A stretch of 53,184 bases of DNA from Streptomyces adelaidensis (GCF_016598475.1 NZ_JAEMUX010000061.1:1-53184), one strand, 5' to 3'; positions 18,988-28,628 are shown, counted from the first letter of the stretch. Translations and numbers: made by a program. Notes: a model not told the origin generated them from the sequence alone.

Positions 18988-21051
18988 ATGGCCGACCCCT
19001 CCAGCTACCGCCCCAGTCCGGGCCAGATCCCGGACTCACCCGGGGTGTACAAATTCCGCGACGAGCACCGCCGGGTGATCTACGTCGGGAAGGCGAAAAG
19101 CCTGCGCCAGCGCCTGGCCAACTACTTCCAGGACCTGGCAGGCCTCCACCCGCGCACCCGCTCCATGGTCACCACGGCCGCCTCCGTGGAGTGGACCGTG
19201 GTGTCCACGGAGGTCGAGGCGCTTCAGCTGGAGTACTCCTGGATCAAGGAGTTCGACCCCCGGTTCAACGTCAAGTACCGCGACGACAAGAGCTACCCCT
19301 ACCTCGCGGTCACCATGAGCGAGCAGTACCCCCGGGTCCAGGTGATGCGTGGTCACAAGAAGAAGGGCGTGCGCTACTTCGGGCCGTACGCGCACGCGTG
19401 GGCGATCCGCGACACCGTCGACCTCCTGCTGCGCGTCTTCCCCGTCCGCACCTGCTCGGCCGGCGTCTTCAAGAACGCGGCCCGCACCGGCCGCCCCTGT
19501 CTCCTCGGCTACATCGGCAAGTGCTCGGCCCCCTGCGTCGAGCGGATCTCCGCCGAGGACCATCGCGAACTGGCCGAGGAGTTCAGCGACTTCATGGCCG
19601 GCCGGACGGGCACCTACATCCGGCGCCTCGAACAGCGGATGACGGACGCGGCCGAGGAGATGGAGTACGAGCGGGCAGCCCGGCTGCGCGACGACATCGA
19701 GGCCCTGAAGAAGGCCATGGAGAAGAACGCGGTCGTGCTCGCCGACGCGACCGACGCCGACCTGATCGCCCTCGCCGAGGACGAGCTGGAGGCGGCCGTC
19801 CAGATCTTCCACGTCCGCGGCGGACGCGTCCGCGGCCAGCGCGGCTGGGTCACCGACAAGGTCGAGGCCGTCACCACCGGTGACCTCGTCGAACACGCGC
19901 TCCAGCAGCTCTACGGCGAGGAGAGCGGCGACTCCGTTCCCAAGGAGGTCCTCGTCCCGGCGCTGCCCGACCCCGTCGGGCCCGTGCAGGAATGGCTCAC
20001 CGGGCGCCGCGGGGCCAATGTCTCCCTGCGCATCCCGCAGCGGGGCGACAAGAAGGCCCTCATGGAGACCGTGGAGCGCAACGCCCAGCAGTCGCTCGTC
20101 CTGCACAAGACCAGGCGCGCCTCCGACCTCACCACCCGCTCCCGCGCCCTGGAGGAGATCTCCGAGGCCCTCGACCTGGACAGCGCCCCGCTCCGGATCG
20201 AGTGCTACGACATCTCCCACCTCCAGGGCGACGACGTCGTGGCCTCCATGGTCGTCTTCGAGGACGGGCTGGCCCGCAAGAGCGAGTACCGCCGCTTCCA
20301 GATCAAGGGCCGGGTCGCAGACACCCAGGTCTGGCACGGCGAGGGCCAGGACGACGTCCGCTCCATGCACGAGGTGATCGCCCGCCGCTTCAAGCGGTAC
20401 CTCGCCGAGAAGGAGAAGACCGGCGAGTGGGCCGAGGGCGAGGACGCTCTCACCGAGGAGGACGGCCGTCCCAAGCGCTTCGCCTACCCGCCCCAGCTCG
20501 TCGTCGTCGACGGCGGACAGCCGCAGGTCGCCGCCGCCCGGCGGGCCCTCGACGAACTGGGCATCGACGACATCGCCGTGTGCGGCCTCGCCAAGCGCCT
20601 GGAGGAGGTCTGGGTGCCCGGCGAGAGCGACCCGGTGGTCCTGCCCCGCACCAGCGAGGGCCTCTACCTGCTCCAGCGCGTCCGCGACGAGGCCCACCGC
20701 TTCGCCATCACCTATCAGCGGACCAAGCGCGCCAAGCGCTTCCGGGCGAGCCCCCTGGACGACGTGCCCGGGCTCGGGGAGGCTCGCAAGCAGGCGCTGC
20801 TCAAGCACTTCGGCTCACTGAAGAAGCTGCGTTCCGCGACGATCGACCAGATCCGCGAGGTCCCCGGCATAGGCCGCAAGACGGCCGAGACCATCGCCGC
20901 GGCCCTCGCCGGAGCGGCCCCGGCCGTACCCGCCGTGAACACGGCCACTGGAGAGATCATGGAGGAAGAGGAGCCCGACACGACGGTGGACCCCTCTGGG
21001 GAGCCCGTGGCCGCGGGCGCCCCGGACCGGCGGCGAGGGCAGGAGACATGA
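18988..21051 (+). CDS. uvrC: Excinuclease ABC subunit C
   Basis: UvrC (687 residues from ATG 18988) makes both incisions around a lesion held by UvrB. The GIY-YIG domain is at the N-terminus (SPGVYKFRDEHRRVIYVGKA). A UvrB-interacting UVR region (RRLEQRMTDAAEEMEYERAA) follows near residue 220, then the RNase H-like domain with IECYDISHLQGDDVVASMV and VVVDGGQPQV, and finally helix-hairpin-helix motifs DDVPGLGEARKQALLKHFGS and IREVPGIGRKTAETI. No real Shine-Dalgarno precedes the ATG; the promoter position predicts a leaderless message. The stop overlaps the rapZ start (ATGA), making it the first gene of the uvrC-rapZ-yvcK-whiA operon. Confidence 0.98.
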   Translation: MADPSSYRPSPGQIPDSPGVYKFRDEHRRVIYVGKAKSLRQRLANYFQDLAGLHPRTRSMVTTAASVEWTVVSTEVEALQLEYSWIKEFDPRFNVKYRDDKSYPYLAVTMSEQYPRVQVMRGHKKKGVRYFGPYAHAWAIRDTVDLLLRVFPVRTCSAGVFKNAARTGRPCLLGYIGKCSAPCVERISAEDHRELAEEFSDFMAGRTGTYIRRLEQRMTDAAEEMEYERAARLRDDIEALKKAMEKNAVVLADATDADLIALAEDELEAAVQIFHVRGGRVRGQRGWVTDKVEAVTTGDLVEHALQQLYGEESGDSVPKEVLVPALPDPVGPVQEWLTGRRGANVSLRIPQRGDKKALMETVERNAQQSLVLHKTRRASDLTTRSRALEEISEALDLDSAPLRIECYDISHLQGDDVVASMVVFEDGLARKSEYRRFQIKGRVADTQVWHGEGQDDVRSMHEVIARRFKRYLAEKEKTGEWAEGEDALTEEDGRPKRFAYPPQLVVVDGGQPQVAAARRALDELGIDDIAVCGLAKRLEEVWVPGESDPVVLPRTSEGLYLLQRVRDEAHRFAITYQRTKRAKRFRASPLDDVPGLGEARKQALLKHFGSLKKLRSATIDQIREVPGIGRKTAETIAAALAGAAPAVPAVNTATGEIMEEEEPDTTVDPSGEPVAAGAPDRRRGQET

Positions 21052-22097
21052 CCGAGCACGACGAGCGCCCAGAACCCTCCGAGCGCCCAGAGCGTCCGGA
21101 AGAACAGCACCAAGAGCACACAGCGGAGCGCGGGGAAGCGCACAGCGCGGCAGGCGACCATGCCTCCCACCCAGCGCCACAGGAAGACGGAGCACACGTG
21201 AGTACGGGCATCGAAACAGCCGGGGTCCCCGAGGCGGCCATCCCCGAGCTGGTCATCATCTCCGGCATGTCCGGCGCCGGACGGTCCACGGCCGCCAAGT
21301 GTCTGGAGGACCTCGGCTGGTTCGTCGTCGACAACCTGCCACCCGCCCTGATCCCCACCATGGTGGAGCTCGGCGCCCGCTCCCAGGGCAACGTGGCCCG
21401 GATCGCGGTCGTCGTCGACGTCCGAGGCCGCCGCTTCTTCGACAACCTCCGCGACTCCCTCGCCGACCTGGCGACCAAGCACGTCACCCGACGGGTCGTC
21501 TTCCTGGAGTCCTCCGACGACGCCCTGGTCCGCCGCTTCGAGTCGGTGCGCCGCCCGCACCCCCTCCAGGGCGACGGCCGCATCGTCGACGGCATCGCCG
21601 CCGAGCGGGAACTGCTGCGCGAGCTGCGCGGCGACGCCGACCTGGTGATCGACACCTCCAGCCTGAACGTGCACGAGCTGCGCGCCAAGATGGACGCCCA
21701 GTTCGCCGGCGACGAGGAGCCCGAGCTGCGGGCCACCGTCATGTCCTTCGGCTTCAAGTACGGCCTCCCGGTCGACGCCGACCTGGTCGTGGACATGCGC
21801 TTCCTGCCCAACCCGCACTGGGTCCCGGAGCTGCGCCCGTACACCGGCCTCAACGAGGAGGTCTCCGCGTACGTCTTCAACCAGCCCGGCGCCAAGGAGT
21901 TCCTCGACCGCTACACCGAGCTGCTCCAGATGATCGCCGCCGGCTACCGCCGCGAGGGCAAGCGGTACGTGACCATCGCGGTCGGCTGCACCGGCGGCAA
22001 GCACCGTTCGGTCGCCACCTCCGAGAAGCTCGCCGCCCGCCTCGCCTCCCAGGGCGTCGAGACCGTGGTCGTGCACCGGGACATGGGGCGCGAGTGA
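21048..22097 (+). CDS. rapZ: RapZ/YvcJ-family nucleotide-binding protein
   Basis: The 349-residue protein has a P-loop GMSGAGRSTAAKCLED and the family signatures WFVVDNLPPALIP, ESSDDALVRRFESVRRPHPL and a C-terminal VAVGCTGGKHRSVA-like motif (written here as IAVGCTGGKHRSVAT). In enterobacteria RapZ delivers a small RNA to RNase E; in Gram-positives YvcJ binds GTP/ATP and affects competence. Its role in Streptomyces is less defined. The first 50 residues are Glu/Pro/His-rich and poorly conserved. A GTG at 21198, preceded by a purine-rich stretch, is an alternative start giving a 299-residue protein of usual length. The ATG overlaps the uvrC stop and its own stop overlaps the yvcK start, so all are translationally coupled. 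Confidence 0.95.
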   Translation: MTEHDERPEPSERPERPEEQHQEHTAERGEAHSAAGDHASHPAPQEDGAHVSTGIETAGVPEAAIPELVIISGMSGAGRSTAAKCLEDLGWFVVDNLPPALIPTMVELGARSQGNVARIAVVVDVRGRRFFDNLRDSLADLATKHVTRRVVFLESSDDALVRRFESVRRPHPLQGDGRIVDGIAAERELLRELRGDADLVIDTSSLNVHELRAKMDAQFAGDEEPELRATVMSFGFKYGLPVDADLVVDMRFLPNPHWVPELRPYTGLNEEVSAYVFNQPGAKEFLDRYTELLQMIAAGYRREGKRYVTIAVGCTGGKHRSVATSEKLAARLASQGVETVVVHRDMGRE

Positions 22098-23164
22098 CCG
22101 GACGTACCGCTTCGCGGCTGGGCCTGCTGCGTCGGGTCACCCCCGAGGGCCGGAGCGGCAGGCCCGCCGAGGCCCGCGGGGCCAAGCCGCGCCGCCGGGG
22201 CGCCCAGCCCAAGGTCGTCGCGCTCGGCGGCGGCATGGGCCTGTCCGCCTCCCTCGCCGCCCTGCGCCGGATCACCGGCGACCTCACGGCCGTCGTCACC
22301 GTGGCCGACGACGGCGGCTCCAGCGGGCGCCTCCGCGACGAGCTGGGTGTCCTGCCGCCCGGCGACCTGCGCAAGGCGCTGGCCGCGCTGTGCGGCGACG
22401 ACGACTGGGGCCAGACCTGGGCCCGCGTCATCCAGCACCGCTTCGAGTCCAAGGGCGACCTGCACGAGCACGCGGTCGGCAATCTGCTGATCGTCGCCCT
22501 GTGGGAGCAGCTCGGCGACCACGTCCAGGCCCTCGACCTGGTCGGCAGGCTCCTCGGTGCCCAGGGCCGCGTACTGCCCATGTCGGCCGTGCCTCTGGAG
22601 CTCCAGGCCCTGGTCAAGGGCCATGACCCGGCCCGCCCGGACGACGTCGACACCGTACGGGGGCAGGCAACCGTCGCCCTCACCCCCGGCGAGGTGCAGT
22701 CCGTGCACCTCGTCCCGCACGACCCGCCCGCCGTGCCCGAGGCGGTGGCGGCGGTCCTGGACGCCGACTGGGTGGTGCTCGGCCCCGGCTCCTGGTTCTC
22801 CTCCGTGATCCCCCATCTGCTCGTGCCCGAACTGCTCGACGCCCTCACCGAGACCAAGGCCCGGCTCGTGCTGCCGTTGAACCTCGCTCCGCAACCGGGA
22901 GAAACCGATGGCTTCTCCCCGCAGCGTCATTTGGAGGTTTTGGCACGACACGCCCCTAAACTCGCCCTGGACGTGGTGCTGGCCGACGAGGCCGCCGTGC
23001 CCGATCGCGATTCCCTGACCGACGCCGCCAAACGGTTCGGTGCCGCGGTCGAGCTGGCGCCGGTGGCTCGGACCGATGGATCTCCGCGACATGATCCGGA
23101 GCTGTTGGCCGCCGCGTACGACCGTATTTTTCGGATGCATGGAAGGATCGGCCCATGGCGATGA
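22094..23164 (+). CDS. yvcK: YvcK/CofD-like gluconeogenesis factor
   Basis: The 356-residue protein starts at a GTG overlapping the rapZ stop. After a basic N-terminal extension of about 35 residues it shows VVALGGGMGLSASLAALR, TAVVTVADDGGSSGRLR, LPPGDLRKALAAL and VVLGPGSWFSSVIPHLL, the CofD/YvcK fold that binds UDP-sugars. Family members are needed for growth on gluconeogenic carbon sources and normal cell-wall synthesis. It lies in the invariant rapZ-yvcK-whiA order and overlaps the whiA start by ten bases. Confidence 0.95.
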   Translation: MTGRTASRLGLLRRVTPEGRSGRPAEARGAKPRRRGAQPKVVALGGGMGLSASLAALRRITGDLTAVVTVADDGGSSGRLRDELGVLPPGDLRKALAALCGDDDWGQTWARVIQHRFESKGDLHEHAVGNLLIVALWEQLGDHVQALDLVGRLLGAQGRVLPMSAVPLELQALVKGHDPARPDDVDTVRGQATVALTPGEVQSVHLVPHDPPAVPEAVAAVLDADWVVLGPGSWFSSVIPHLLVPELLDALTETKARLVLPLNLAPQPGETDGFSPQRHLEVLARHAPKLALDVVLADEAAVPDRDSLTDAAKRFGAAVELAPVARTDGSPRHDPELLAAAYDRIFRMHGRIGPWR

Positions 23165-24144
23165 CGGCAGCGGTGAAGGACGAAATCTCCCGGCTACCCG
23201 TCACCCGGACCTGCTGCAGAAAGGCGGAGGTCTCGGCGATCCTGCGGTTCGCGGGCGGGCTGCACCTGGTGAGCGGCCGCATCGTGATCGAGGCGGAGCT
23301 GGACACGGCGATGGCGGCCCGCCGCCTCAAGCGGGACATCCTGGAGATCTTCGGCCACAGCTCGGAACTGATCGTGATGGCACCCGGCGGACTGCGCCGG
23401 GGCTCGCGTTATGTGGTCCGGGTGGTCGCCGGCGGTGACCAGCTGGCCCGCCAGACGGGTCTGGTGGACGGCCGTGGCAGACCCATCCGGGGCCTGCCCC
23501 CGCAGGTCGTCTCCGGGGCCACCTGCGACGCGGAGGCGGCCTGGCGTGGCGCGTTCCTGGCGCACGGCTCGCTCACCGAGCCCGGCCGCTCCTCCTCCCT
23601 GGAGGTGACCTGCCCGGGCCCGGAGGCCGCCCTCGCGCTGGTCGGCGCCGCCCGCCGGCTGTCGATCGCCGCGAAGGCCCGCGAGGTACGGGGCGTGGAC
23701 CGGGTCGTCGTACGGGACGGGGACGCGATCGGCGCGCTCCTGACCCGCCTCGGCGCGCATGACTCCGTGCTGGCGTGGGAGGAGCGGCGGATGCGCCGCG
23801 AGGTCCGGGCCACGGCGAACCGGCTCGCCAATTTCGACGACGCCAACCTGCGCCGCTCGGCCCGTGCCGCAGTAGCCGCCGGCGCCCGGGTGGGCCGGGC
23901 CCTGGAGATCCTCGCCGACGACGTGCCCGAGCATCTCGCGGCCGCCGGCCGGCTGCGCATGGAGCACAAGCAGGCCTCCCTTGAGGAGCTGGGCGCGCTC
24001 GCCGACCCGCCGCTCACCAAGGACGCCGTCGCGGGCCGTATCCGGCGGCTTCTTGCCATGGCCGACAAGCGCGCCTCGGACCTCGGCATCCCCAGCACCG
24101 AGTCCAGCCTCACCGAGGAGATGGCCGAGAACCTCGTGGGGTGA
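23155..24144 (+). CDS. whiA: Sporulation transcription regulator WhiA
   Basis: WhiA (329 residues) is the actinobacterial regulator that acts with WhiB to stop aerial hyphal growth and start sporulation septation. The N-terminus MAMTAAVKDEISRLPVTRTCC begins a degenerate LAGLIDADG homing-endonuclease-like domain. The C-terminal HTH includes LEELGALADPPLTKDAVAGRIRRLLAMADK. The length is standard. The ATG at 23155 has GGAAGGA upstream and lies within the yvcK coding end, so expression follows the operon, although in other streptomycetes whiA also has its own promoter (recalled, not visible here). A terminator hairpin follows. Confidence 0.97.
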   Translation: MAMTAAVKDEISRLPVTRTCCRKAEVSAILRFAGGLHLVSGRIVIEAELDTAMAARRLKRDILEIFGHSSELIVMAPGGLRRGSRYVVRVVAGGDQLARQTGLVDGRGRPIRGLPPQVVSGATCDAEAAWRGAFLAHGSLTEPGRSSSLEVTCPGPEAALALVGAARRLSIAAKAREVRGVDRVVVRDGDAIGALLTRLGAHDSVLAWEERRMRREVRATANRLANFDDANLRRSARAAVAAGARVGRALEILADDVPEHLAAAGRLRMEHKQASLEELGALADPPLTKDAVAGRIRRLLAMADKRASDLGIPSTESSLTEEMAENLVG

Positions 24145-24169
24145 CAGGACGTCAGGAAGGTCCAACTCG

Positions 24170-24210
24170 CCGGTGCCGACGCCCACTTGGAGGGCGGCGG
24201 CACCGGTTTC
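24170..24210 (+). terminator. Terminator after whiA
   Basis: 15-bp stem (CCGGTGCCGACGCCC with its complement, one mismatch) and 7-base loop, followed by TTTCTTC, a classical intrinsic terminator ending the uvrC-whiA operon. Confidence 0.85.
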
Positions 24211-24288
24211 TTCATTCTGCGTGAAATACGTGAGTGGCCTGTGAGACACCCTTGACTTGACTGAGATCTGACATGAGCCTGGCGTCTG

Positions 24289-24305
24289 TTCGCCATTGTG
24301 GCGAA
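24289..24305 (+). promoter_or_regulatory. Small dyad just upstream of the M14 peptidase gene
   Basis: TTCGCCA-TTG-TGGCGAA is a perfect 7-bp dyad, eight bases before the Shine-Dalgarno of the carboxypeptidase gene. It could be an operator or a leader hairpin. Confidence 0.35.
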
Positions 24306-24323
24306 TCACTGCAAGGGGGGCTC

Positions 24324-27278
24324 ATGAGACGAAGAGCGAGAGCGATCCTCGCCACGGGCGCGCTCCTGTTGGGCGGCGGTGCGGGACTCGCACCACTGGC
24401 CCAGGCGGCCGAGAACGACGGCTCCGAGGCCGAGGAAGTCAAGGTCTTCCGCGCCGAGGTGACGAAGCAGCAGATTCCCCTGCTGCTCGCGGCCGGGCAG
24501 GACGGCCACGAACTCAGTGAGCAAGCGCCGGAGAAGGGCACCGCCTCGGTCGAGGTCTACCTCACCGACAAGCAGGCGGGGGCCCTGGAGGAGCAGGGCG
24601 TCGAGCTCGAGGAGCACAAGCTCACCAGCAAGGCTCAGGCCCGCGTGTCCGCCGCCGGTGACGGGGTCTTCCGCCCCTACAGCGGCGCGGGCAACATCAA
24701 GGAGGAGATCGTCCGCACGGGCCAGGAGAACCCGTCCCTGACCAAGGTGGTCTCCATCGGCAAGTCCCTGCAGGGGCAGGACATCCTCGCGGTCAAGCTC
24801 ACCAAGAACGCGAAGAAGACCAAGGACGGCGCCAAGCCGTCCGTGCTGTACATGTCCAACCAGCACGCGCGGGAGTGGATCACGCCGGAGATGACCCGGC
24901 GGCTGATGCACCACTACCTGGACAACTACAAGACGGACAAGCGGATCAAGAAGATCGTCGACACCACCGAGCTGTGGTTCGTGATCTCCGCCAACCCGGA
25001 CGGCTACGACTTCACGCACCGGGACACCGCGGGCCGCCAGTGGCGCAAGAACCTGCGGGACATCAACGGCGACAACGCCATCACGGTCGGCGACGGCGTC
25101 GACCTCAACCGCAACTTCGCCTACAAGTGGGGCTACGACGACGAGGGCTCGTCCCCGGCCCCCACCAGCGAGACCTACCGCGGTGGCGGCCCCAACTCGG
25201 AGCCCGAGACGAAGGCCCTGGACGCCTTCGAGAAGCGCATCGGCTTCGAGTACGGCATCAACTACCACTCGGCCGCCGAACTCCTCCTCTACGGGGTCGG
25301 CTGGCAGGTGGCGAGCCCCACCCCGGACGACGTGCTCTACGAGTCGCTGGCCGGCACACCGGAGAACTCCGCGATCCCCGGCTACCACCCCCAGCTCTCC
25401 TCCGAGCTGTACACCACCAACGGTGAGGCGGACGGCCACGCGGCCAACGTCAACGGCACGGCGATGTTCACCCCCGAGATGTCGACGTGCCAGACCGTGT
25501 CGAACATCCACCCGGACGACGCCTGGAAGCCCGAGGACTGCGCCTCGGTCTTCACGTTCCCGGACGACGAGAAGCTGATCGAGCAGGAGTTCGAGAAGAA
25601 CATCCCGTTCGCGCTCTCCGTCGCCGAGTCCGCGGTCAAGCCCGACCAGCCGAAGTCCTCGGTCGGCGTCGACGCCCCCGACTTCACCCCGGCCGGCTTC
25701 ACCACGTCGTACTCGCGCGGCGCTGACCAGGAGATATCCGTCGTAGCGCGCCGGTCCGTGCGGGACAAGGAACTGAAGTACCGGGTCAACGGCCGCGGCC
25801 GTACGTACGACCAGACGCTCAAGGCATGGAAGGGCGGCGAGACGTTCGGCGGCGAGGACAACCTCTACTTCGACGAGTACCGGGCCAAGGTGCAGGACGG
25901 CGAACCGGGCGACAAGGTCGAGGTGTGGTTCACCGGTGAGACGAAGGCCGGGAAGCCCACCACCAGCAAGCGCTTCACGTACACGATCGCCGAGCGACCC
26001 AAGGCCGACACGCTCGTCGTCGCCGAGGAGGGCGCGACCGCGACCCAGGCGCAGGCCTATGTGGACGCGCTGAAGGCCAACGGCAAGAAGGCGCTCGTCT
26101 GGGACGTCGCGACCCTGGGCGCCCCCGACGCGCTCGGCGTACTGAAGCACTTCAAGCAGGCCGTCCACTACACGGGCGCCGTGCGACCCGGCGTCGCCAC
26201 CCAGCTCGAACTGCGCGCCTACCTCAACGAGGGCGGCAAGCTGATCGAGGCGGGCGAGAGCGCGGGCGGCGCGGTCGACCTCGGCGGCGGCACGCTGTCG
26301 AACGACTTCAGCCAGTACTACCTGGGCGCCTACAGCCGTACCTCTCTGCCCGACGCCAAGGCCTTCGCGGGTCTCAGCAAGCTCGGCGGCTTCACGGGCA
26401 CGCTCGGCGACGCGCCGGGCAACCCGCTGAACACCGCCGGATCCTTCGGCATCACCTCGGACGCCCTGCCCGTGGAGACGTTCCCGCAGTTCGCGAGCGC
26501 CGGCGCGGGCCAGTACCCCGGGACCGTGAACCCGTACGGCCCGTACGAGGGCGCGTCCATGGCCGCCGTCACGCACACCGACTACGCCTGGAACCGCCTC
26601 ACCCGCACCATCGACCTCACCTCGGTGGCCGCGGCCGACAAGCCGACACTGCGCACCCAGCTCCTGTGGAGCACCGAGGAGGGCTACGACCACGCGGTCC
26701 TCGAGGCGCACACGGCCGGAGCGGACGACTGGACGACGCTGCCGGAGGCCGGCGGCGCCACCTCCACCGCCGTGCCGGCCGAGTGCGAGGCCGGGTACTT
26801 CATCCAGGGCCACCCGGCCCTGAAGCGGTACCTGACCCTGGGCGCGGGCGGCTGCACGCCGAGCGGGACCAGCGGCTCCTGGAACAGCTTCACCGGGGCC
26901 TCCGACGGCTGGCAGCAGGTCGAGTTCGACCTGTCCGCGTACGCGGGGAAGACCGTCGAGGTGTCGCTCGGCTACATCACCGACCCCGGCAGCGGCGGTC
27001 GCGGCGTCCTCGCCGACAACGCCACCGTCGTCATCGGCGGCGCGGCCGGTGCGACCGAGGGCTTCGAGACGTCGCTCGGTGCCTGGAGCGTCCCCGGCCC
27101 GCCCGCGGGCAGCCCGGCGGTCGTGAAGGACTGGGGCCTGTCCGGTGAACTCTTCAAGACGTACGGCGCGGTCACCACGGACGACACCGTGCTGCTGGGC
27201 TTCGGCCTGGAGCAGGTCACCGCGGCGGCCGACCGGACGGCGCTGCTCGGCAAGGCGCTGGCGGCTCTGAAGAACTGA
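24324..27278 (+). CDS. Secreted M14 zinc carboxypeptidase, multidomain
   Basis: The 984-residue protein starts at ATG 24324 (SD AAGGGGGG) with a signal peptide MRRRARAILATGALLLGGG ending near AQA, so it is exported. The M14 domain spans roughly residues 110-430: zinc ligands His181 and Glu184 in NQHAREW, His315 in INYHSAAE, the substrate-binding segment YRGGGPNSEPETKA, and a candidate catalytic Glu385 in MFTPEMSTC. The domain removes C-terminal residues from peptides. About 550 residues follow, including a Rossmann-like stretch (ADTLVVAEEGATATQAQAYV) and a MAM/jelly-roll-like region (LLWSTEEGYDHAVLEAHT), as in large actinomycete carboxypeptidases. It is probably used to scavenge peptides. It is a single transcription unit between two terminators. 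Confidence 0.92.
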   Translation: MRRRARAILATGALLLGGGAGLAPLAQAAENDGSEAEEVKVFRAEVTKQQIPLLLAAGQDGHELSEQAPEKGTASVEVYLTDKQAGALEEQGVELEEHKLTSKAQARVSAAGDGVFRPYSGAGNIKEEIVRTGQENPSLTKVVSIGKSLQGQDILAVKLTKNAKKTKDGAKPSVLYMSNQHAREWITPEMTRRLMHHYLDNYKTDKRIKKIVDTTELWFVISANPDGYDFTHRDTAGRQWRKNLRDINGDNAITVGDGVDLNRNFAYKWGYDDEGSSPAPTSETYRGGGPNSEPETKALDAFEKRIGFEYGINYHSAAELLLYGVGWQVASPTPDDVLYESLAGTPENSAIPGYHPQLSSELYTTNGEADGHAANVNGTAMFTPEMSTCQTVSNIHPDDAWKPEDCASVFTFPDDEKLIEQEFEKNIPFALSVAESAVKPDQPKSSVGVDAPDFTPAGFTTSYSRGADQEISVVARRSVRDKELKYRVNGRGRTYDQTLKAWKGGETFGGEDNLYFDEYRAKVQDGEPGDKVEVWFTGETKAGKPTTSKRFTYTIAERPKADTLVVAEEGATATQAQAYVDALKANGKKALVWDVATLGAPDALGVLKHFKQAVHYTGAVRPGVATQLELRAYLNEGGKLIEAGESAGGAVDLGGGTLSNDFSQYYLGAYSRTSLPDAKAFAGLSKLGGFTGTLGDAPGNPLNTAGSFGITSDALPVETFPQFASAGAGQYPGTVNPYGPYEGASMAAVTHTDYAWNRLTRTIDLTSVAAADKPTLRTQLLWSTEEGYDHAVLEAHTAGADDWTTLPEAGGATSTAVPAECEAGYFIQGHPALKRYLTLGAGGCTPSGTSGSWNSFTGASDGWQQVEFDLSAYAGKTVEVSLGYITDPGSGGRGVLADNATVVIGGAAGATEGFETSLGAWSVPGPPAGSPAVVKDWGLSGELFKTYGAVTTDDTVLLGFGLEQVTAAADRTALLGKALAALKN

Positions 27279-27315
27279 GCGCCGACTGTGCCGAACGGCT
27301 GATGAGAGGCCCGTG

Positions 27316-27362
27316 AGCGGCCCTTCCGATCATCTGGAATCAGATGATCGGAGGGCCGCTCA
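27316..27362 (+). terminator. Terminator after the M14 peptidase gene
   Basis: Stem of 21-22 bp (GAGCGGCCCTTCCGATCATC and complement, one bulge) with a 4-base loop, 38 bases past the stop, followed by AAAAGG. Confidence 0.85.
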
Positions 27363-27547
27363 AAAGGTAATCACCTTGCAAAAGCCGGGCGGTCCGTACC
27401 CCTACTGGTGAGTACGGACCGCACCGGCATGTATAGGGCATCTCGATGTCACTGGACGGGCCCTTGGGGGGTAGGGTCGGAGGCGGTCGGGGACATCCCA
27501 TACAGCTCGCCGGCGCTGAGCCGGCGTACCAACGAGGAGATCGGTTC

Positions 27548-28558
27548 GTGACGATCCGCGTAGGCATCAACGGCTTTGGCCGCATCGGTCGTAACTACTT
27601 CCGCGCGCTGCTGGAGCAGGGTGCAGACATCGAGATCGTGGCTGTCAACGACCTGGGTGACACCGCGACCACCGCACACCTCCTGAAGTACGACACCATC
27701 CTGGGCCGACTCAAGGCCGAGGTGTCGCACACCGCCGACACGATCACCGTCGACGGCCACACCATCAAGGTGCTCTCCGAGCGCAACCCCGCCGACATCC
27801 CGTGGGGCGAGCTCGGCGTCGACATCGTCATCGAGTCGACCGGCATCTTCACCAAGAAGGCCGACGCCGAGAAGCACATCACCGGCGGCGCCAAGAAGGT
27901 CCTCATCTCGGCTCCGGCCAAGGACGAGGACATCACCATCGTGATGGGTGTCAACCAGGACAAGTACGACGCGGCCAACCACCACGTCATCTCCAACGCC
28001 TCCTGCACCACCAACTGTGTGGCGCCGATGGCCAAGGTCCTCGACGAGAACTTCGGCATCGTCAAGGGCCTGATGACGACGGTCCACGCGTACACGAACG
28101 ACCAGCGCATCCTGGACTTCCCGCACTCGGACCTGCGCCGCGCCCGCGCCGCCGCCGAGAACATCATCCCGACCACCACCGGTGCCGCGAAGGCCACCGC
28201 GCTGGTCCTCCCGCAGCTCAAGGGCAAGCTCGACGGCATCGCGATGCGCGTCCCGGTCCCGACCGGCTCGGCCACCGACCTGGTCGTGACGCTGCAGCGC
28301 GAAGTCACCAAGGACGAGGTCAACGCCGCGTTCAAGAAGGCCTCCGAGGACGGCGACCTCAAGGGCTACCTGGCGTACACCGAGGACCCGATCGTCTCCT
28401 CGGACATCGTCAGCGACCCGGCCTCCTGCACCTTCGACTCCTCCCTGACCATGGTCCAGGAGGGCAACTCGGTGAAGATCCTCGGCTGGTACGACAATGA
28501 GTGGGGCTACTCCAACCGCCTCGTCGACCTCACGGTCTTCGTCGGCGGCCAGCTCTGA
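27548..28558 (+). CDS. gap: Glyceraldehyde-3-phosphate dehydrogenase, type I
   Basis: The 336-residue enzyme oxidises glyceraldehyde-3-phosphate to 1,3-bisphosphoglycerate in glycolysis. It shows the NAD-binding GINGFGRIGRNYFRAL, an Asp in VAVNDLGD expected for NAD specificity, the catalytic Cys153 in SNASCTTNCVAPM with its His partner in TTVHAYTNDQ, and the C-terminal WYDNEWGYSNRLVDL. The start is GTG 27548 with GAGGAGA at 27534-27540; the longer frame upstream is not conserved. It heads the gap-pgk-tpiA set, but a strong hairpin separates it from pgk. Confidence 0.98.
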   Translation: MTIRVGINGFGRIGRNYFRALLEQGADIEIVAVNDLGDTATTAHLLKYDTILGRLKAEVSHTADTITVDGHTIKVLSERNPADIPWGELGVDIVIESTGIFTKKADAEKHITGGAKKVLISAPAKDEDITIVMGVNQDKYDAANHHVISNASCTTNCVAPMAKVLDENFGIVKGLMTTVHAYTNDQRILDFPHSDLRRARAAAENIIPTTTGAAKATALVLPQLKGKLDGIAMRVPVPTGSATDLVVTLQREVTKDEVNAAFKKASEDGDLKGYLAYTEDPIVSSDIVSDPASCTFDSSLTMVQEGNSVKILGWYDNEWGYSNRLVDLTVFVGGQL

Positions 28559-28586
28559 CCGACAGAGCAGGCACCTCTATGTGAAC

Positions 28587-28628
28587 GCAGGGCTCGGGCG
28601 GCGCAGGGACGCGCCGCCCGAGCCCTGC
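28587..28628 (+). terminator. Terminator/attenuator between gap and pgk
   Basis: Perfect 18-bp stem (GCAGGGCTCGGGCGGCGC and complement) with a 6-base loop, 28 bases past the gap stop. It may let gap be expressed above pgk and tpiA. Confidence 0.85.

Noticed and set aside
24306..26813. 835-codon minus-strand frame opposite the M14 peptidase
   Set aside because: Antisense shadow with low-complexity composition; the plus strand encodes signal peptide, zinc ligands and a complete peptidase.
27360..27375. AAGGTAATCACCTT dyad near the gap promoter
   Set aside because: Only five paired bases beside a terminator; too short to call an operator without support.
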